From positions 2,852,001-2,916,000 of the forward strand of contig JAMXDE010000005.1 of the NCBI GenBank assembly GCA_026770025.1: DNA of 64,000 nt, given 5' to 3'. The position numbers and the translations under genes are program-made. Each line of letters starts with the position of its first letter. Positions within the stretch are counted from its first letter, which is position 1. Under the pieces are notes generated by a model. It did not search any database. It saw nothing but the letters and a program-made list of their open reading frames with translations, and had not been told where the DNA came from. Positions 54,174 to 64,000 of this stretch are shown in pieces. This DNA is from Craspedostauros australis. Its lineage: Eukaryota; Bacillariophyta; Bacillariophyceae; Mastogloiales; Achnanthaceae.

Positions 54174-55910
54174 GGTGGTAGTGGGAGGAAGTTTGATTGC
54201 GCTTGGCGGCTTCTTTTCGTTCGACAGAGGACTCGTGTGTCGCGATGCTGGTGGAAGCTTGCTGGTGGAAGCTTGCGTCGTTTTCGAGCAACCAAGCTCG
54301 ACGAATGGGTCTGCTCCACGGTATGGAACGAGGATGCGCACAAGAGGCGGCGATGGCTGCGATGTCAACAACGTGGATAATGTGGATAATGCGGATGGCG
54401 TGGGTTGTGTGGAGTGCAGGGCAGTTGCGGAGATTGGGCTCCGAGAGATTTGTGGGACTTGCAAGGTGTTGCCGTTGCTGTTGAGGCGTTGAGATGTTGT
54501 GGTGTAGGTCTTTTGTGGTGCATTTCTCTTGCTTTTGATCACGAAAACTGTCTCTGGATTGTGTGCGAAGTTCCCTCCATCTTTGCCAAGTGTCGTCATT
54601 CGTGATTGGATTCATCCGACCTGTGTTGTTTTCGCAAAGTGAATAGTAGCATGTACAAAGTGAACGGATCCCGTTTGACGTCATCGCCAGCGTCCAACAA
54701 CTTCGACTTGTTGTCGTGTAAAACACAGCGAATGGTTCTCCTCCACACGCACCAGCGCGCACATCCCGCGTTCATGCGCACCTGCGCGGTTCTCTCAGGC
54801 CATCACTTCGCGAGATGAAAGGGTGACGATGATTGGTTGGAGGTCGTGTGTAGCGAGGCATCGTATCGCATTGGTGGATCATGCCTTCCTTTGCCATGAG
54901 TGCGTCAGTCTCTCTCTCTCTCTCTGTCTGTCTGTCTCTGGAGAGTGCTCGTCACAAGATGGTTCGCAGTCTGGTACGACTACTGCATCTACACCCATCA
55001 CACGAAGCGGTTGAGTTTCAAGGATCAACTGAGAGCAGGCGTGACCAGTCAGTTCAACGCCTTGCAGCACTCTCAGAACAACGTGAATGCGGAACGAATG
55101 ACATGGGTAGTTGCTTTGCCGCATTGGCGATGGTGCGCGACGAACCGAGGAGCATGTCGTGATCATCATCAGAAGGCGCAACAGCGACGCAGAAGAGCAC
55201 ATCAGTTGACAAAATCCATTGCTTGCTCAGTACTACTGTCGTACGAATGTGGTTGTTGCTGTAGAGTGTAATAAGTCGTTGTTTATCGGTGCTGTGAGAA
55301 CGGGCATTGAATGAGTACAGAGTGGCGGCGATCCTCCTGTTGCGAGGTGCGCGTAGGCACTTGCATGGTGGAGCAAGTGCATTGATTCTTAGTTTGAGAC
55401 CACAGAGAGCAGATCGTGTTGGACAGCGTTGTCGGTCGCGCGGAGGAATGGGTGAAATGAATTGATTGATTGCTTTGCGTTGATGGATTTGACAGAGAGA
55501 AAGGCGGCATGAGGGTCTCTTGCATTGGAGCAGATCGACTTCCATTTCATCTTCTCTTTGAAGTTGGCCGAGGAGATGGATTGCTTCGTTTGGTACTATA
55601 TTCGGTATGGTCGTCTCCAATAATTGAATGGGAATATGCTTCCCCCAAGCCATCACACTGTGCATTCGTCACAAAGTTGCGGTTTGGTAATGGATCATCG
55701 TGTTGTTTCGCCGCTTCAGATCATCGCATCTGCGCTTCGCATATACGATGTTGCGGCATCGCCGAATCAACACATCTCCATACCTCGGGCAATTCCATCC
55801 CATCTCCCTCGACCATACGTATTTCCTGTAATCTAGTGTATTCGATGTGCGTGAAGCAGAGAGAAGACAGAAGCGATGCACGCCAACCCGAAACCCCGTC
55901 GCGCGACGTC
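54174..55910. other. Intergenic region upstream of SAMHD1
   Basis: No gene recognised. CT/CTGT microsatellite at 54909-54938. Confidence 0.5.
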
Positions 55911-56267
55911 TCACTTCTTCATTTGACCGAGCTTGCAGAGCTGCTTTTGTAACCGCCCGCCCATGGTGTTGGCGGCGTTCTCCTTCTTGGATCGCTTCGC
56001 CAGCTGACGCTCGTTCTCCTTCTTGCCCTTGGAGCACAGATCCGACATGCGGAAGGTGTCATTGCCGCTGATCGTCAGAGCCTTGCCGGCGATGATGCGC
56101 TCGTTCTTGCGATTGATGGCCTTCGTGACGGCGACGACGTCCTTGCTGCGTTCCGAGCAGTTGCCGCTGCCACCCTTGCGCTTCAGCTTGGCGGTCTTGT
56201 TCACCTTCCTCCTCTGCGAGCCTCTCGACTTTCTGGCCTTGCCCAGATTGTGCTTGCCTTGCGCCAT
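55911..56267 (-). CDS. Small basic UPF0390-like nuclear protein
   Basis: 118 residues, strongly basic. It starts MAQGK and continues with repeated Lys/Arg/Gly runs (KARKSRGSQRRKVNK, AKLKRKGGSG), then AVTKAINRKNERIIAGKALT. The start and composition match the UPF0390 (DUF2462) family of small, probably nucleolar, eukaryotic proteins. The C-terminal half (DTFRMSDLCSKGKKENERQLAKR) is longer than in the animal members I know. Divergent from the acyltransferase gene across 624 bases. Assignment is tentative because the family is short and low in complexity. Confidence 0.65.
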   Translation of the reverse strand: MAQGKHNLGKARKSRGSQRRKVNKTAKLKRKGGSGNCSERSKDVVAVTKAINRKNERIIAGKALTISGNDTFRMSDLCSKGKKENERQLAKRSKKENAANTMGGRLQKQLCKLGQMKK

Positions 56268-56891
56268 CTTGGTATTTACTATACTCTATTCCACAATAGT
56301 ATGATATGATGTCTGTAAGCACAGCTGGGCTACGGATAGAGTCGAGTGGTGTGGTGTGAGACAGATTCCCTCTTCCGTGAATGGGAACGAGGCAGTGCTG
56401 AGAGTGTAATTGTCTCTCTCTCTCTCTCTCTTGTTCTTGATTTGGCGAAAGATGTGATTGTGTTACGGCTGCATGGAACTTGGGGTTCTTTGTTGGTTTT
56501 TGACCGTTTGTGCCGTTCGTAGTCGTACCAGTTTGCCCTTGTTGCGCCATTGTCGCAAATTCTGGTGGCTGTTGTTGGTGCTGGTTGCCTGTTTCAGGTT
56601 CAAATTCAGGGCTAATCGTATGAGTCAAATGGATGGAAGATGCGCAAACAAAACAAGAAAAAGCGCCATCTGCCCAGGGGACACAAAACAAGAGGGGACA
56701 CCATCCTGAGGAGACACAAAGCGACTGAGGCTATCTCCTCCAAGGCTATTGGTGCCACACCATGTTCATGATTTGTGGAGAGGTGACGATGCGAAGGCTG
56801 ATGCGGTGCCAGCGAGAGGGAACAAGGGAGGCCAGCGGCCCCCGTCCTCCCATGCCATAATCATGGCCCAGAGCAAGCAGCGAGCGAGAGG
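56268..56891. promoter_or_regulatory. Divergent promoter, UPF0390-like and carnitine acyltransferase genes
   Basis: CT microsatellite at 56412-56431. No clear TATA element. The left edge has TACTATACTCTATT close to the small gene. Confidence 0.45.
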
Positions 56892-59026
56892 ATGAGCATT
56901 GCCACCGTGATGAAGACGTGGCCGCGGCCGATGATCGGGTCCAACGGTGACTATCGCGAGGGGCAGCACATCGAGCAACTCATCGGAGGACCGCTGTACC
57001 AACATCAGCGCGGCATACCGAGACTCCATCGAAGACACCATCGAAGACACCATCGAAGACACCATCGAACGATTCCTCCCAACCGCATTGCCTCTGGCCA
57101 GAACACCGAATGAACGACAAGCACTCAAACAGGCATGTCACGACTTTCCATACCAAGCACAACAGCTGCAACAGCGCCTCATTCAAAGACGCGAAGATGA
57201 AGAAGATGAAGAAACCAAGGACTCCTCATGGCTGCAACTATGGTGGAGCCAGATGGAATACCTGCAGGTGAGAGATCCTGTGGCGGTCAACAAGTCCTAC
57301 TTCTTTCACTTTCTCGACGATCCCACCCTTTGTTACTCTAATGGCAACAGCAGTGACAGCAACAGCCGTGGCGGCAAGGTGAACGTCCAACGAGGCGAGG
57401 CCCTATTGTACGGCACCGCGGAGTTCCGAAAGATGGTGTGCACGGGACAGCTCATAGCCGAAGTCATCGGGAGCAAGGCCAGAGGCAACCAAACCCCGTT
57501 ATGCTCCGTTTTCCTACAAGTACGTGTTCAACTCCTGCCGCGTTCCGCATCGACAGCAGGACACGTACCACATGTACGATCCCAGCCGGCACACCCACAG
57601 CATCGTCAATCGCAAGGGGTACTTCTTCTCCATCGAGCTCGTCGACGCTGAGAGTCAGGATCCGTTGCCCATCGAGGTATTGGAGGCCCAGTTGGAGCGT
57701 TGTATCGAAATGGCAGATGATCTATCATCCGTTGGAATGGTGGGCATGATATCGCCACCACTGTCAGCACAACCAGCGTTGCCAACACGGGCCAAGCTGG
57801 GTTTGCTCACCAGCCAGAACAGAGACGATTGGGCTGATGGCAGACAGCGGCTCCTTGACATTGGCGGCGATGCATTCCGCAAGGATCTGGAGCGTTTGGA
57901 GAGCGGGGTCATCCTTCTCAACCTCGATGAACACTCGCCCGTGTTGCGGCGGGAGTGCGGGGAGACGTTCTGGACGGGAGGGATGAAGGGTGGTCACAAC
58001 CGTTGGTTTGACAAACCAGTTCAGGTGTGCGTAGCTGAGAATGGGAAGGGTGGGTTCTTGGGCGAGCATTCGATGATGGATGGCACGCCATGTGTGAGGT
58101 ACGCAGATTGCATAACTGGAGTGACGTACGATGAGGCCAAGCGTCGGTCGCATGCCAAGCATGGATCAGCAGCCTTGTCATTGATCGATACGTCATCGCT
58201 GGTGAATGAGTTGTTTGGTGAGATCCTGCCTTCAACCGGCGTCAGCGCCAGTTTTGATAGCAAAATCATCGTCGATCTTGTGGATACTGCGCAAGAGGCC
58301 TTCTACGCTCTCATCAACAACCACGATGTGCGCGTGCAAAGTTTCCGCGGATACGGGTCCAGATGGATGAAAGAGAGCGGCCTTTCGCCGGATGCATTTG
58401 CTCAGGCGGCGATGCAGGTGGCATCGTGCCGTCTGTTTGGTGAGATGGTGGGGACGTACGAGGCCACGCAGGTGCGCCGTTTCTTGCATGGCCGCACGGA
58501 AGTATCCCGTACTGTGTCGAGCAGCATGGAGGCATTCGTCAAGAGGATGAGTCCCAGGGCAAAGCTCGCAATGGTCGACGTATCCCGGAGCTCCGAGACA
58601 AAGAAAGCGCTGAAGATGGCAGTTGCGGATCATAACAAGTACATGCGGGACGCTGCAAGGGCGCAGGGTGTGGACCGTCACTTCCTCGTACTGTCAATGA
58701 TGCTGAAGGACCATGAAGCGGCACCAGCCCTCCTGTCGGACGAGGTCTTTGCTCGGTCCAGACGCTGGACTGTCAGTACGAGTCAGCTCAGCCATCCACG
58801 ATTTGCCATGTGGGGCTCCGGAGCCCTTGTTCCGGGCGGGGTTGGAATCGAATACTCTGTCCATGCCGAGTCCTGCATGTTCTGCGTCACGGCACTGAAG
58901 CATCTCGAATGGGCGGATAAGTTGACGGAGCTTCTGGAGGAAGCCTTGCTCGAGATGAGGATGATTGTCGAAGCCACAGCGGCGGCAGCGGTGGTGGTAG
59001 CAGGAGAACAGATCAGCAAGTTGTAG
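56892..59026 (+). CDS. Carnitine O-acetyltransferase, peroxisomal, with two apparent +1 frameshifts
   Basis: Family motifs appear in three successive frames. Frame 1 from ATG 56892 gives YQHQRGIPRL. Frame 2 continues with SIEDTIERFLPTALPL, a WWSQMEYLQVRDPVAVNKSYFF block and TPLCSVF. Frame 3 from 57515 gives YKYVFNSCRVP, GGHNRWFDKPVQVCVAENGKGG, the catalytic histidine (58067-58069) in GEHSMMDGTP, SFRGYGSRWMKE, TYEATQVRRFLHGRTEVSR, the STSQLSHPRF motif and LVPGGVGIEY. It ends in SKL, a peroxisomal PTS1 signal. The enzyme moves acetyl or short acyl groups between CoA and carnitine. Shifts are needed near 57024 (beside a 12-base CATCGAAGACAC repeat) and at 57513-57514 (after a T/C run). No intron fits. 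Either assembly indels or a recent pseudogene; the 500 downstream codons are intact. Confidence 0.85.
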
Positions 59027-59512
59027 CACTTGCATACTGCCCACGTGGATGGTGTGGGTGTGAGTGTGCATAGATGTGCAGTATATCATAATCATAAGAG
59101 CTACGCTTTATTTTCAGTGCAGGAGGTTTTGCGATGCATGCAGAGACTAGTGCCTCAAACAAACAGCTGTAGCCAAACAAATTGGCGATTTTTGGATCAC
59201 AAGAAAATTGCCGTGAAGAACGTGGTACACTTTGTACATAAATCCCGAACAAAAACAGGCCAATAACAGCATCAATCGTAGTCAAGCTCTCCGGACTTAG
59301 CTCGTATGCGTGTTCCTGTACTCATCTTGACATTGTGGCATCATATATCATAGTGTATGTAAGTGCAAGCATTGTCCTAAAGATATGACGGATCAGTTAT
59401 CTTCGCCATCAGTTGATCAACAACCAGTCCTCCATGCAGTCGCTAAATGGCTGTTGCAGTATTGCTGCGCATTGCCTCGAGCATATGAGGTGCTTCCGTT
59501 CCCGCCTGATGT
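59027..59512. other. Convergent intergenic region
   Basis: Nothing recognised between the acyltransferase and RING gene B stops. Confidence 0.6.
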
Positions 59513-60490
59513 TCAGCGGGCCTGAATACAGCCATAGAGCTCCGTATTCTGCGTCACGCCCAAGCGGATCATATCATGTAACATGTTCAACCGCAAGTTC
59601 ACGCTGTAGTCCGACAGTGCAGGCAATGCCGCTGTCGTGACCGTCTCCGCCGCCTCCTCACGATGCGTGGTCTTGTCGTCTTCAGTCGCAGTAGGACAAC
59701 TACCGCGGCCGTCGTCTCCAAACACGCCATTGATTCGATCCAGCAAAAGCGGCCATGTCGTCAATGGGACGGTCATTGGATCCGTCCCAGCCTTCATGTA
59801 TCCCTTGCGGAAAGCGTCGCTGTCGACACCTCCATTCTCAGGATCTGCGTCCATACCGGCCGCATCACGAGATTGCGATCGGATCTTGATTGTGGCCTTC
59901 ACACTGCCATGTCCGCGGTATGCGCCGACGCTGGAAATGGGACCGCGGCTGCTGGTCGGGGTCGTATCTTCACTTGCGCTCGTGCTCGTGTGCTTCAACC
60001 CATCCATGAGGGATTGGTCGATAGTGAAGCGCTTGGAGAACGACTTGGGAGCTTGGCACAGTGGGCATGCCATGAACCGGGATGATGCACGACGGCGGAC
60101 ATCGCAGTTGCTGGCGGATCGCACGTCGTACTGAATGAGGCACGGCTTGCAGATGATGTGATTGCAAGCGCATGAAGTCACGGGGTATCGAGACTTGGCG
60201 GGTTCGATCTTCTTGTTGCCGCTCTTGTTCTTGATCTTCTTGTTCGTCTTGGTTTTGGTATTCTTCTGACTGGCCTTGAATGAAGCCATGGTCGTTTGGA
60301 TGCTGAGAGCATGCTGATAACGACGAGAGCTTGCGCTGGTGCCAGGTGCGCGAGATCCGGTCATTGGCGCCACGGAGAGACGATGTGGCTGTTGCTGCGT
60401 GGCATCATCGTCCGTTTGGGGTTCGAAATGAAATGGATCGAGACAGCAGTCGCACTTGGTGTGGTCTTGGATGAATTGCAGTTGCTCCAT
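59513..60490 (-). CDS. Split RING-finger protein B, paralogue of the gene at 37745
   Basis: 325 residues from ATG 60490. Same layout as RING protein A: MEQLQFIQDHTKCDCC at the start (Cys13, Cys16); a shorter basic insert of about 91 residues; then TSCACNHIICKPC (Cys107 or 109, His111, Cys114, Cys117) and MACPLC (Cys142, Cys145). SFSKRFTIDQSLMDGLK, AFRKGYM and the C-terminal LNMLHDMIRLGVTQNTELY follow. The linkers have diverged strongly while the finger and both conserved blocks are nearly identical, so both copies look selected. It sits in inverted orientation about 21 kb from A. Function unknown; ubiquitin ligase by analogy only. Confidence 0.8.
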   Translation of the reverse strand: MEQLQFIQDHTKCDCCLDPFHFEPQTDDDATQQQPHRLSVAPMTGSRAPGTSASSRRYQHALSIQTTMASFKASQKNTKTKTNKKIKNKSGNKKIEPAKSRYPVTSCACNHIICKPCLIQYDVRSASNCDVRRRASSRFMACPLCQAPKSFSKRFTIDQSLMDGLKHTSTSASEDTTPTSSRGPISSVGAYRGHGSVKATIKIRSQSRDAAGMDADPENGGVDSDAFRKGYMKAGTDPMTVPLTTWPLLLDRINGVFGDDGRGSCPTATEDDKTTHREEAAETVTTAALPALSDYSVNLRLNMLHDMIRLGVTQNTELYGCIQAR

Positions 60491-61842
60491 GGTGCTTGAT
60501 GTCTATTATAGATGTTTGATAATCGATGCTTGTTCCGGTGCGAGTATGGATGGCACTTGGTTGATGTTCAAGCCAATGACAACGAAGAATTATTGGTATG
60601 AAGATGGGATGAAGACGAAGCGAAGAGGCAGGCGAGGACGTACAGCTGCGACAGAAGGTACGTGTGTGGACGATTCTGAGGAGACCAAACAATGCCAATT
60701 TATGATGGAGAAGCTGCAGATGATGTTGCTGTTGATCGGTGACCGATCCTTGATGGCCAACGCCGTGTGGCCAGCGGTGGGATGTGTACCGACGAGTACC
60801 GTGTTTGACGATGAAGATTTTGAGTACGTGGCCAATCGTGACGTGATGTTGGTTGTCTTTGGATGCCAGTACTTGGCTTTTGTTCTGCTTTGCATTTGTT
60901 CTTTTTTGCATTTTCATGGCCAACGATCGCTCTGTGTGTGGTGATACGTTGGTTGATGTGTTGGTTGGTGTGTTGATGTGCGAAGGTTGAAGAAAGAAAA
61001 GACGCTCGGAGGAGGAGGAAAGGGCAAACAAGAAGAGAAGGGGCGAAAAGAAAAATGACCGGCTCGTGAACAATGGCTGGTTGTGAAGGTGGCAGCGGAG
61101 GCGAGAGTGCCAAGGGAGGAGAAGAGGCCCACGGATGGTCTAATTCGTCATCATAAGTACCGCACGAACATCGGTGCGCGCAACGAAGGATCAGAAGTTG
61201 GAGGCGACGCGAAGGGGACAAGGAGACGGTTTCCATTCTACGGCTGTGAGTACTCAAGAGTGAGTAGTCGTGCTTCTATCATGCTCCCAGCATCTCCAGG
61301 GATGCCGCAATGACCAAATCTCTATGAGTAGTTCACAATGACGCGGTCCAGCCAATGCCATCACCACTCTGTTCTTGCACGGAGTCTTTCTGCTCGACGG
61401 TGAAAGTATCTTCCGATGGTGCAAGGGGAGTGTTGGCACACGTTTCGCTTTTGGCTGCGCGCCGTCGAATTCCCGAACTGTCGTTTCGATGTTGTTCGTG
61501 GCAGCAGCTCGTACTTGGTGCAAAGCGCACCATCACAAGGAACCACAGTTACGCACATCGTCATTGCAAAGTCAGATTGATCAAAGTTCGCCTTGAATGG
61601 AAACGCCGATGATGCATTGCTGTTGCCACGCCATAGGAACATAGCCGAGCTGAGGTGATCGGTGCAAAGGTGAGTGGAATAGTAGAGTGATGTCAGAATT
61701 ACGGTCCTCAGTTCTTGAATCTCTTGTTCTTGATGGCGTACCCGGAGAGTCTGTTTCAGCCCCTCAAGTCTTGTCAGACACTGCTCCTTCTCACTACCAT
61801 CATCGGAATAATGATAGCATACTCGTGGGCATAGTACTATGG
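60491..61842. promoter_or_regulatory. Intergenic, includes duplicated 5' flank of RING gene B
   Basis: The first 250 to 400 bases (minus-strand sense) resemble the region upstream of RING gene A: TTCATCCCATC, TGTCATTGGCTTGA, and further up GGCCATCAAGGATCGG compared with CCATCAAAGATCGGCC. Beyond about 60900 nothing is recognised. Confidence 0.5.
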
Positions 61843-62784
61843 CTACAGGAGCAACTCGTTTGACACTTCGTGCACAGCTTCATGTGAGGAGGCAGATGCG
61901 CCTGTGGCGCGGTCAGCGCTACTTCGGTGCTGCTCTTGCCGGCACCACACCTCCGCATCCTTCCAGCCTTCTTCGTATACCCCGGTCAGCTCCTCCCTCG
62001 AACTGGCCTGCGTCGCTATCCGGATCAATCGTTTCACGTCCTCCTCATTCTCAACACGAGGTGATATGCAGTCCTCGTCATCAAAGGCGTCAATCTTGAA
62101 CACATTCTTTGGGAATGCTGCGATGCCGACGGTGCGATCGACAATCGGTTGGCGAGTTGATGTGTCGCCGCTCTGAATATCGCTTCTATTCCAAGCGTCG
62201 CCATCGGCACCGCCATCGTTGGCGGAGGTTGGATTCACCATGTCAAAGTCAGGACAGCCAAATCGATCCCTTGGAACCGAGAAGTACCCGTCCACCATCA
62301 ACCTCGGATAGGAGTTGGACCAATCCAAGATGCACGGGAAGTTGGTGGAGAAGAATGGGAACATGCACGAGAACTGCGTCGCTCGGAACAAGTCCTCTCG
62401 CGATTCGAATGTCGTTTGCAGATAGTCGCGACGTGTCGGAAAGATTTCTTTGTATCCCAATCCGATGATGCCGGGGCGGTTTTGAATTGCGTCGAACTCA
62501 TTCTCCTTCACCAACCCCTGCAGCTGCTGTTCCAGCAACGGGAGCAATCGTCCTCGGGCGCCGCCCAATGCCGCACAACCGTCGGAGACTTGGATGGTCG
62601 CCTCCAGCACGCGTTCGGGATGGATACCGCATCCGTACGACACGGCGGCGATCGATCCGGCCGAGGAACCAGCGATCGGCGTGTTCTGAGGATGCAGCAT
62701 TCCATTGTACTCCAATGATGCCAATGCGCCCAGATGATACGGCAGCATCAGACCGCCGGGAGATAACGAAAAGCCGACCTTCAT
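61843..62784 (-). CDS. Patatin-like phospholipase
   Basis: 313 residues from ATG 62784, preceded by a CAACAAACAG leader. The patatin fold motifs are present: a Gly-rich oxyanion segment followed by a tyrosine-histidine (SPGGLMLPYHLGAL, 8-21), the nucleophile elbow G-S-S-A-G with Ser41, and the catalytic Asp165 in MVDGYF. Enzymes of this family hydrolyse acyl esters of membrane lipids or triacylglycerol with a Ser-Asp dyad. The C-terminal 80 residues (from about 235) are acidic and not part of the conserved core. No signal peptide or membrane segment is obvious, so a cytosolic or lipid-surface location is likely. TACTCGTA lies 82 bases upstream. Confidence 0.87.
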   Translation of the reverse strand: MKVGFSLSPGGLMLPYHLGALASLEYNGMLHPQNTPIAGSSAGSIAAVSYGCGIHPERVLEATIQVSDGCAALGGARGRLLPLLEQQLQGLVKENEFDAIQNRPGIIGLGYKEIFPTRRDYLQTTFESREDLFRATQFSCMFPFFSTNFPCILDWSNSYPRLMVDGYFSVPRDRFGCPDFDMVNPTSANDGGADGDAWNRSDIQSGDTSTRQPIVDRTVGIAAFPKNVFKIDAFDDEDCISPRVENEEDVKRLIRIATQASSREELTGVYEEGWKDAEVWCRQEQHRSSADRATGASASSHEAVHEVSNELLL

Positions 62785-64000
62785 GATTGCCGCTGTTTGT
62801 TGCTATGCTTGCTTTCTTCGTTTGAAACGTGTGACTATTGGTGTTGGGGTTTGGTGTTGGCAGAGTACTCGTAGTCGTATGTGTGAGGATCCTTGTTGCT
62901 ACAGGTGTCTCACTGCGACGACCCCCCAAGGCATGGATAAGATCCAGGTCAGCGAGTGGAATGAACAGTGCTTCTCTTCCCACAGATACGCACGAGGAAG
63001 TACAACGAAAGCAGCTGATTCAGCATCAAACACAACGCGAACAGAGGCAGAATTTGTGGATGACACCGAACACGATTCTTCAAACCGTCGCCAAAAAATG
63101 AGGCCATGACGTATGGATTCGTGACGTCACGTTTGGGATTGAGATGAAGCCTCATTCCCGTTTTCTTCGTGGCTCATGGCATGATGAGTCGTGGGCAATC
63201 TATCCAGACTTGTCGATTTGGCCAGAACGAGAGAGCGTCCCATTTGAATCTCGGCGGAGACGGTGGATGTATCCCAAACCCTGTCTCTCCCATGTATTAT
63301 ATTATAATATATTATATAATACACATGAGTTCAGGTGATCATCGTGCATCATCACAAGGTTGGGAGGAGAGTAGGCAAGGCAAGGGACGACACCGAAAAG
63401 CAAAGGGGGAGGCAACCTCCAGAAACGAAGATACGAATAGCGTACAACATTGATGATTGGACATGGGCGTCATCATCGGACTACTATAAGAGAGACTAAA
63501 AACCTAGGTTTTGCCATGGATACCTGCCGGCACCTGTTTGTTCAAAGCAAGAGGAAAAGATGGTGTGCGCAGCTGAGGTGCGCAAAGTGTGCGGTGTATG
63601 CGATGTTACGATTGTAGCTTCGAGCATGCTGTTGACTCTGCAAGTCATTTGCCTTGCCTTGAACGTATGTAAGTGAAGAGTCTGGAGTATCAGTCCTCCA
63701 TCGCACACGAGGGCTTGCTACCGCTACCGCTGCTGATGTTGAGTTTGATTGCAACGGCTGTGTTCGACATTCTCGCTCGGGCGCGGCTTGGTGGATGTGG
63801 CAACCTATGGGAATTCGTAATTTGCCACTGCGTCGCAAGAGTTGCCAGTGCGATGGCCGATGCTGCCAATGATTCATGATTGAATGGATGGATGGAAAAA
63901 GATGGCAGGATATGCATTTGTACCGAGACCGATTGATCCAAGAAGTCGGCATGCATGTCTGCACGGTTTGTGTATGAAATCGAGGGTTGCACAAGTAGAG
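62785..64000. other. Right-edge region, no gene recognised
   Basis: An AT-rich imperfect inverted repeat (ATGTATTATAT...ATATAATACACAT) at about 63292-63326. Open frames up to 150 codons on the minus strand near 63542-63994 lack motifs. Part of a gene continuing past the right edge cannot be excluded. Confidence 0.5.

Noticed and set aside
1..64000. tRNA, rRNA and other RNA genes
   Set aside because: No convincing tRNA B-box with cloverleaf, no rRNA-like block found by eye; a tRNAscan and Rfam search would decide.

Overview
The window is eukaryotic nuclear DNA from a photosynthetic stramenopile, most likely a diatom or close relative. Supporting signs are a bipartite plastid-targeting leader with the AFAP cleavage motif of complex red plastids (49576), a heat-shock-factor protein, a GARP-type transcription factor, a proline-threonine repeat membrane protein, a peroxisomal carnitine acyltransferase ending in SKL, and canonical GT-AG splicing with few introns. 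The organism assignment is inference; no species is recognised.

The left third (1 to about 23,500) is repeat- and mobile-rich. A reading frame of 535 codons without a stop runs off the left edge on the minus strand (1-1607). It abuts a 6.8-kb tandem satellite of about 37 monomers of 181/182 bp (1690-8540). Next come a frame-broken gene remnant, three tandem 0.5-kb units (11517-13098), an intact Crypton-type tyrosine recombinase (13520-16102), a stop- and frame-interrupted gene-like stretch (16472-17520), a small repeat-protein gene (19800-20498), and a non-coding inverted-repeat element built from 16-bp palindromes (21368-22047).

The right two thirds (about 24,000 to 62,800) is ordinary gene-bearing DNA. 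In order: HSF (+), SDE2 with a SPRY domain (-), tepsin-like ENTH/VHS protein (+, one intron), GARP regulator (+), split RING protein A (+), triple tropomodulin-like LRR protein (-), Ser-rich unknown (+), PT-repeat membrane protein (-), thylakoid-lumen protein (+), possible small membrane protein (+), SAMHD1-like dNTPase (-), UPF0390-like basic protein (-), carnitine acetyltransferase (+, two apparent frameshifts), split RING protein B (-, paralogue of A) and patatin-like lipase (-). Divergent pairs share 0.6 to 1.3-kb promoters and convergent pairs lie 0.3 to 0.5 kb apart. The genes belong to separate housekeeping pathways (splicing/genome stability, AP-4 type trafficking, actin/LRR, nucleotide metabolism, acyl shuttling, plastid); nothing suggests one operon-like system.

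The most unusual content is the satellite with its stem-loop in every monomer, the neighbouring left-edge frame, the complete Crypton, the palindrome-array inverted-repeat element, and a two-member RING family whose zinc ligands are split by a long insert. Start codons were chosen at ATG, favouring those behind CAA/AAC-rich leaders, which recur before genes here. The two frameshifts in the acyltransferase and the possible one in the repeat-protein gene may be assembly indels.
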